DNA of 5,414 bases from Anaerolineae bacterium (GTDB lineage: Bacteria; Chloroflexota; Anaerolineae; UBA4142), in contig DAIDTM010000496.1 of the NCBI GenBank assembly GCA_027457205.1, positions 1-5,414 on the forward strand, in the 5' to 3' direction. Position numbers and translations under genes: made by a program. Every line of letters starts with the position of its first letter. The stretch's first letter is position 1. This document shows positions 3,343 to 5,414 of the stretch, piece after piece. The notes under the pieces are model-generated. The model was given only the letters and a program-made list of their open reading frames with translations. It was not told the origin of the DNA and searched no databases.

Positions 3343-5303
3343 CCCGCCTCGCCTCTACCGCCAAAGCCGGCTACTATCCCACGCCGGATCGCGTGACTCA
3401 GTGGATCGCGCAAAATGTCTTGCCGAGCACGAACGGCGGCAGACTGCTCGATCCGTGCTGCGGCGAAGGCGTCGCGGCTGACCTGGTCGCGCGCACGTGG
3501 GGTCTCGACGCGTACGGCATCGAAGTCGATGCGAATCGCGCGAAAGCCGCGAGCCGCGTCTTGAAACGCGTCCTGCACCTGGACTACCAGCTCGCGCGCA
3601 TCCCGCACGGCGCGTTTCAAGTGCTCTACCTGAATCCGCCCTATTCCGACGGGGCGACCCCCGGCAAACGCATCGAGTACGAGTTCCTCCGCGATGCGAC
3701 CCGCTGGCTGCAAACGGGAGGGCTGCTCGTCTATCTCGTGCCGCAGCCGCGCGTCGATTCGCGCATGGCAGGTTTCCTGACCACGTGGTACGAGGCGGTC
3801 CAGGCGTTCCGCTTTCCCGATCCCGAATTCGCCGCGTTCAAACAAGTGGTGATCTTCGGTATCGCCAAGGCGGACGCGCGCAAGGACGACGCGGCGGCAC
3901 TCGCGCTCGCGCAAGCGTGTCGTGGGGAATTGCCCATCTTGCCCGAAAGTGGACTGGGTTACGCCATCCCTGCGCCCTCGCCCACCATCCCGCGTGAAAA
4001 CGCGGGATCTACGACGCGCTTCTACTTTCGCGGGGACCAGATCGATCCCGCCGAGGCGCTCGCCGAGGCGCAAAGGATCGGCGTGCCGACCACGAGCGAG
4101 TGGTCGGACTGGCTGAATCCACCCACGAACCAGGAAGCCCGCTTTCAGCCGCTCGTCCCGTTCAAGAAGGGACACTTGGCGTCCGTGATCGCGGCAGGGT
4201 TGATGCAAAACCTGCGCCTCGATTCGGGAAAGCAACATCTGCTCGTCAAGGGCTACACCCGCAAGGTGCAGGAAGAAATCCCGACCGACGACGAGAACAA
4301 GACGATCCTCCGCGATCGATTTGTGACCGTGGTCGTCGTCCTCGATCTCGTCACCGGTCAAGCGACCCACCTCGCCGAGCCGACCGAGTTCGCCGCGTTC
4401 ATCGAGCGATGGCGCGACACGCTCACGCAGAAAGTAGTGCAGGACTTTACGCCGCTCTACAACTTCGATCTTGCCGCCGAGGGACAGGCGGTGAACGACG
4501 TGCTCGACGGCTTGAGCAAGGGGCGCGTGGTCGCGGGGCGCGCCGAAACTGGGCTCTTTCCCGCGCAGCGGCACACCACCGTGGCGCTGCGCAAGCAACT
4601 CCAGCGCGCAAACTTCGCGCTGTGCGTCGGCGAACCGGGCGTCGGCAAGACCACCATCGCCGCCAGCGTCGCGGCGCTCCGGCGTGAAATCGACGGCGAT
4701 CCGCGTCCAACCCTCGTGCTGTGCCCGCCGCACCTCACGCCCAAATGGAAACGCGAGATCGAGGAGATCATCCCCGGCGCACAAGCCGTCATCCTGAAAC
4801 GGCTGGGGGACGTGCGCGCGTTCGTCGAGCAGGTGAACGCGCACCCCGAAACGCCGTTCTTCGCGGTCGTCTCGCGCGAGATGGCGAAACTCGGCAGCGG
4901 CTGGGAGCCCGCGTATGCCGTGCGAAAGAAATACGAACGCACCCAGCGCATCGTGAACGGTAAGCGCAAAACACAGGTGGAGACAGACACGTTCTTTGCC
5001 TGTCCTGACTGTGGGCATCCGGTGGCTGAGGTCGAAGGCGAGGAAGAGTACGCGCTCGTGCGCGACCCCGGCTACTTTGAACGCCGCAAGCGCAAGTGCT
5101 TCGCGTGCGGCGCGCCGCTCTACCAGACGAGTGCGCGACGAGGGAGCGTCGATGATGCGCTGCCAGAGGCAGCGCGCCAAGGTCGCTCCCTCGCGACGCC
5201 GCGTTTCCCGCTCGCCGAATACATCGCGAAAAAGCTGAACGGCTTCTTTGGCTTGTTCATCGCCGACGAAGCCCATCGTGTGCCACGAAGCGTACATCTG
5301 TAA
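3339..5303 (+). CDS. N6-adenine DNA methyltransferase fused to SF2-type helicase, interrupted
   Basis: The 654 readable residues contain an N-terminal class I methyltransferase: DPCCGEG (38-44, SAM-binding motif I), YGIEVD (59-64, acidic motif II) and NPPY (99-102, the catalytic motif of N6-adenine enzymes). This resembles proteins annotated with DUF6094. After a linker and a middle region come a Walker A loop GEPGVGKTT (431-439), motif Ia TLVLCPPHLTPKW (458-470), two CxxC pairs forming a probable zinc ribbon (C555/C558, C587/C590) and Walker B/motif II IADEAH (641-646). This suggests an ATP-driven DNA translocase that methylates adenine, as in several large anti-restriction, defence or plasmid proteins. 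The frame then ends with RVPRSVHL and a stop. All helicase motifs after II are missing, so the stop is not a natural C-terminus; a group II intron seems to begin at 5278. Residues 601-618 come from a palindromic repeat. The start is fixed by the ATGA overlap and the MTRLA N-terminus. Confidence 0.85.
   Translation: MTRLASTAKAGYYPTPDRVTQWIAQNVLPSTNGGRLLDPCCGEGVAADLVARTWGLDAYGIEVDANRAKAASRVLKRVLHLDYQLARIPHGAFQVLYLNPPYSDGATPGKRIEYEFLRDATRWLQTGGLLVYLVPQPRVDSRMAGFLTTWYEAVQAFRFPDPEFAAFKQVVIFGIAKADARKDDAAALALAQACRGELPILPESGLGYAIPAPSPTIPRENAGSTTRFYFRGDQIDPAEALAEAQRIGVPTTSEWSDWLNPPTNQEARFQPLVPFKKGHLASVIAAGLMQNLRLDSGKQHLLVKGYTRKVQEEIPTDDENKTILRDRFVTVVVVLDLVTGQATHLAEPTEFAAFIERWRDTLTQKVVQDFTPLYNFDLAAEGQAVNDVLDGLSKGRVVAGRAETGLFPAQRHTTVALRKQLQRANFALCVGEPGVGKTTIAASVAALRREIDGDPRPTLVLCPPHLTPKWKREIEEIIPGAQAVILKRLGDVRAFVEQVNAHPETPFFAVVSREMAKLGSGWEPAYAVRKKYERTQRIVNGKRKTQVETDTFFACPDCGHPVAEVEGEEEYALVRDPGYFERRKRKCFACGAPLYQTSARRGSVDDALPEAARQGRSLATPRFPLAEYIAKKLNGFFGLFIADEAHRVPRSVHL
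3987..4008 (+). repeat. Perfect 9-bp hairpin with GAAA tetraloop inside the coding region
   Basis: ATCCCGCGT (3987-3995) and ACGCGGGAT (4000-4008) are exact inverted repeats around GAAA, a GNRA-type stable RNA tetraloop. It encodes IPRENAGS in the proline-rich linker (near residues 217-224) between the methyltransferase and the next domain, where small insertions would be tolerated. Confidence 0.55.
5139..5193. repeat. 55-bp palindromic element, copy 2, in frame in the helicase gene
   Basis: Outer arms CGAGGGAGCG (5139-5148) and CGCTCCCTCG (5184-5193) enclose GCGCTGCC (5157-5164) and GGCAGCGC (5168-5175) around loop AGA. Length and inner stem equal those of copy 1, and the outer arm differs by a compensated pair. 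It encodes RGSVDDALPEAARQGRSL (residues 601-618) between the zinc-ribbon cysteines and the DEAH motif, a place where the protein otherwise reads smoothly from GAPLYQ to PRFPLAEYI. CGCGACG occurs at 5134-5140 and again at 5192-5198, possibly a target duplication; the spacing of 58 bases is not a multiple of three, so a simple insertion would need a compensating indel. Confidence 0.85.
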
Positions 5304-5414
5304 TACTCGAGTGAGGTCACCAAGGAGGTGATGCGAGAGACCTCGTAGAGTCAGGAACGTTCCCCAACGCTCCTGGGGTCATTCCGGCAGGCAGAGGACA
5401 ATTAGCAACAATCT
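5278..5414 (+). mobile_element. Probable 5' part of a group II intron, runs off right edge
   Basis: The helicase frame breaks just after DEAH, and at the break the sequence is GTGTG (5278-5282), matching the GUGYG start of group II introns. The following 130 bases fold into a nested multi-branch structure expected of domain I: TCTGT (5297-5301) with GCAGA (5391-5395) encloses ACTC (5305-5308) with GAGT (5348-5351), GAGGTC (5313-5318) with GACCTC (5339-5344), and a second arm GGAA/TTCC (5354-5357, 5382-5385) with CCCCA/TGGGG (5362-5366, 5374-5378). There is no coding potential in this stretch. The reverse transcriptase, domains V-VI and 3' exon would lie beyond the window. The alternative is another insertion or simple truncation of the gene. 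Confidence 0.55.

Noticed and set aside
3321..5297. A 658-codon minus-strand frame opposite the methyltransferase-helicase
   Set aside because: The plus-strand product contains DPCCGEG, NPPY, the P-loop and DEAH; the minus-strand frame is rich in Arg, Asp and Val and is an antisense shadow of GC-biased codons.
5301..5303. A natural C-terminus of the helicase at this TAA
   Set aside because: Helicase motifs after DEAH are absent and the last eight residues look unrelated to the family, so interruption is more likely.
5322..5348. A near-perfect Shine-Dalgarno (AAGGAGGTG) followed at once by ATG at 5331
   Set aside because: The frame is only five codons (ATG to TAG at 5346-5348), spacing is zero, and the bases pair within the proposed intron domain I stem.

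Overview
This window is GC-rich bacterial DNA. It carries a short plus-strand gene cluster with replication and DNA-modification functions, set among an unusual number of hairpin-forming repeats. Nothing here fixes the taxon. The strong AAGGAG ribosome sites and the intergenic octamer and palindrome repeats would suit an uncultured bacterium such as a Chloroflexota member, but that is only an impression. A divergent DnaN beside a methyltransferase-helicase, small unknown proteins and a probable group II intron point to accessory DNA (plasmid, integrative element or phage-like island) rather than a chromosomal dnaA-dnaN locus.

Layout. 1-386 (minus strand): partial, unrecognised reading frame that runs off the left edge. 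348-377: stem-loop. 425-479: first copy of a 55-bp palindromic element. 479-730: short, probably degraded coding fragment followed by overlapping inverted repeats. 764-1111: small unknown protein. 1112-1245: octamer-repeat array folding on itself, then two mutually exclusive hairpins before a ribosome site. 1246-2421: DnaN-type sliding clamp. 2422-2778: a 357-bp gap packed with structure: a long purine/pyrimidine stem-loop, an orphan ribosome site with the minimal frame ATG-GTG-TAG, two strong tandem hairpins and short CTGACA repeats. 2779-3342: unknown 187-residue protein, overlapping the next gene by 4 bases (ATGA). 3339-5303: a fused N6-adenine methyltransferase, zinc-ribbon and SF2-type helicase gene whose frame collapses just after the DEAH motif. 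From about 5278 the sequence looks like the 5' end of a group II intron, continuing past the right edge.

The three annotated starts and the orphan start share almost one leader (GGAGARARCCATG), so the genes probably belong to one element-specific expression unit. The clamp and the methyltransferase-helicase plausibly act together on replicating or transferring DNA, but this is inferred from neighbourhood only.

The most notable observations are the two copies of a 55-bp palindrome with a compensatory base-pair change, one of them lying in frame inside the helicase gene; the apparent intron insertion exactly within the DEAH codons; and the dense RNA-like structure in the 2422-2778 gap.
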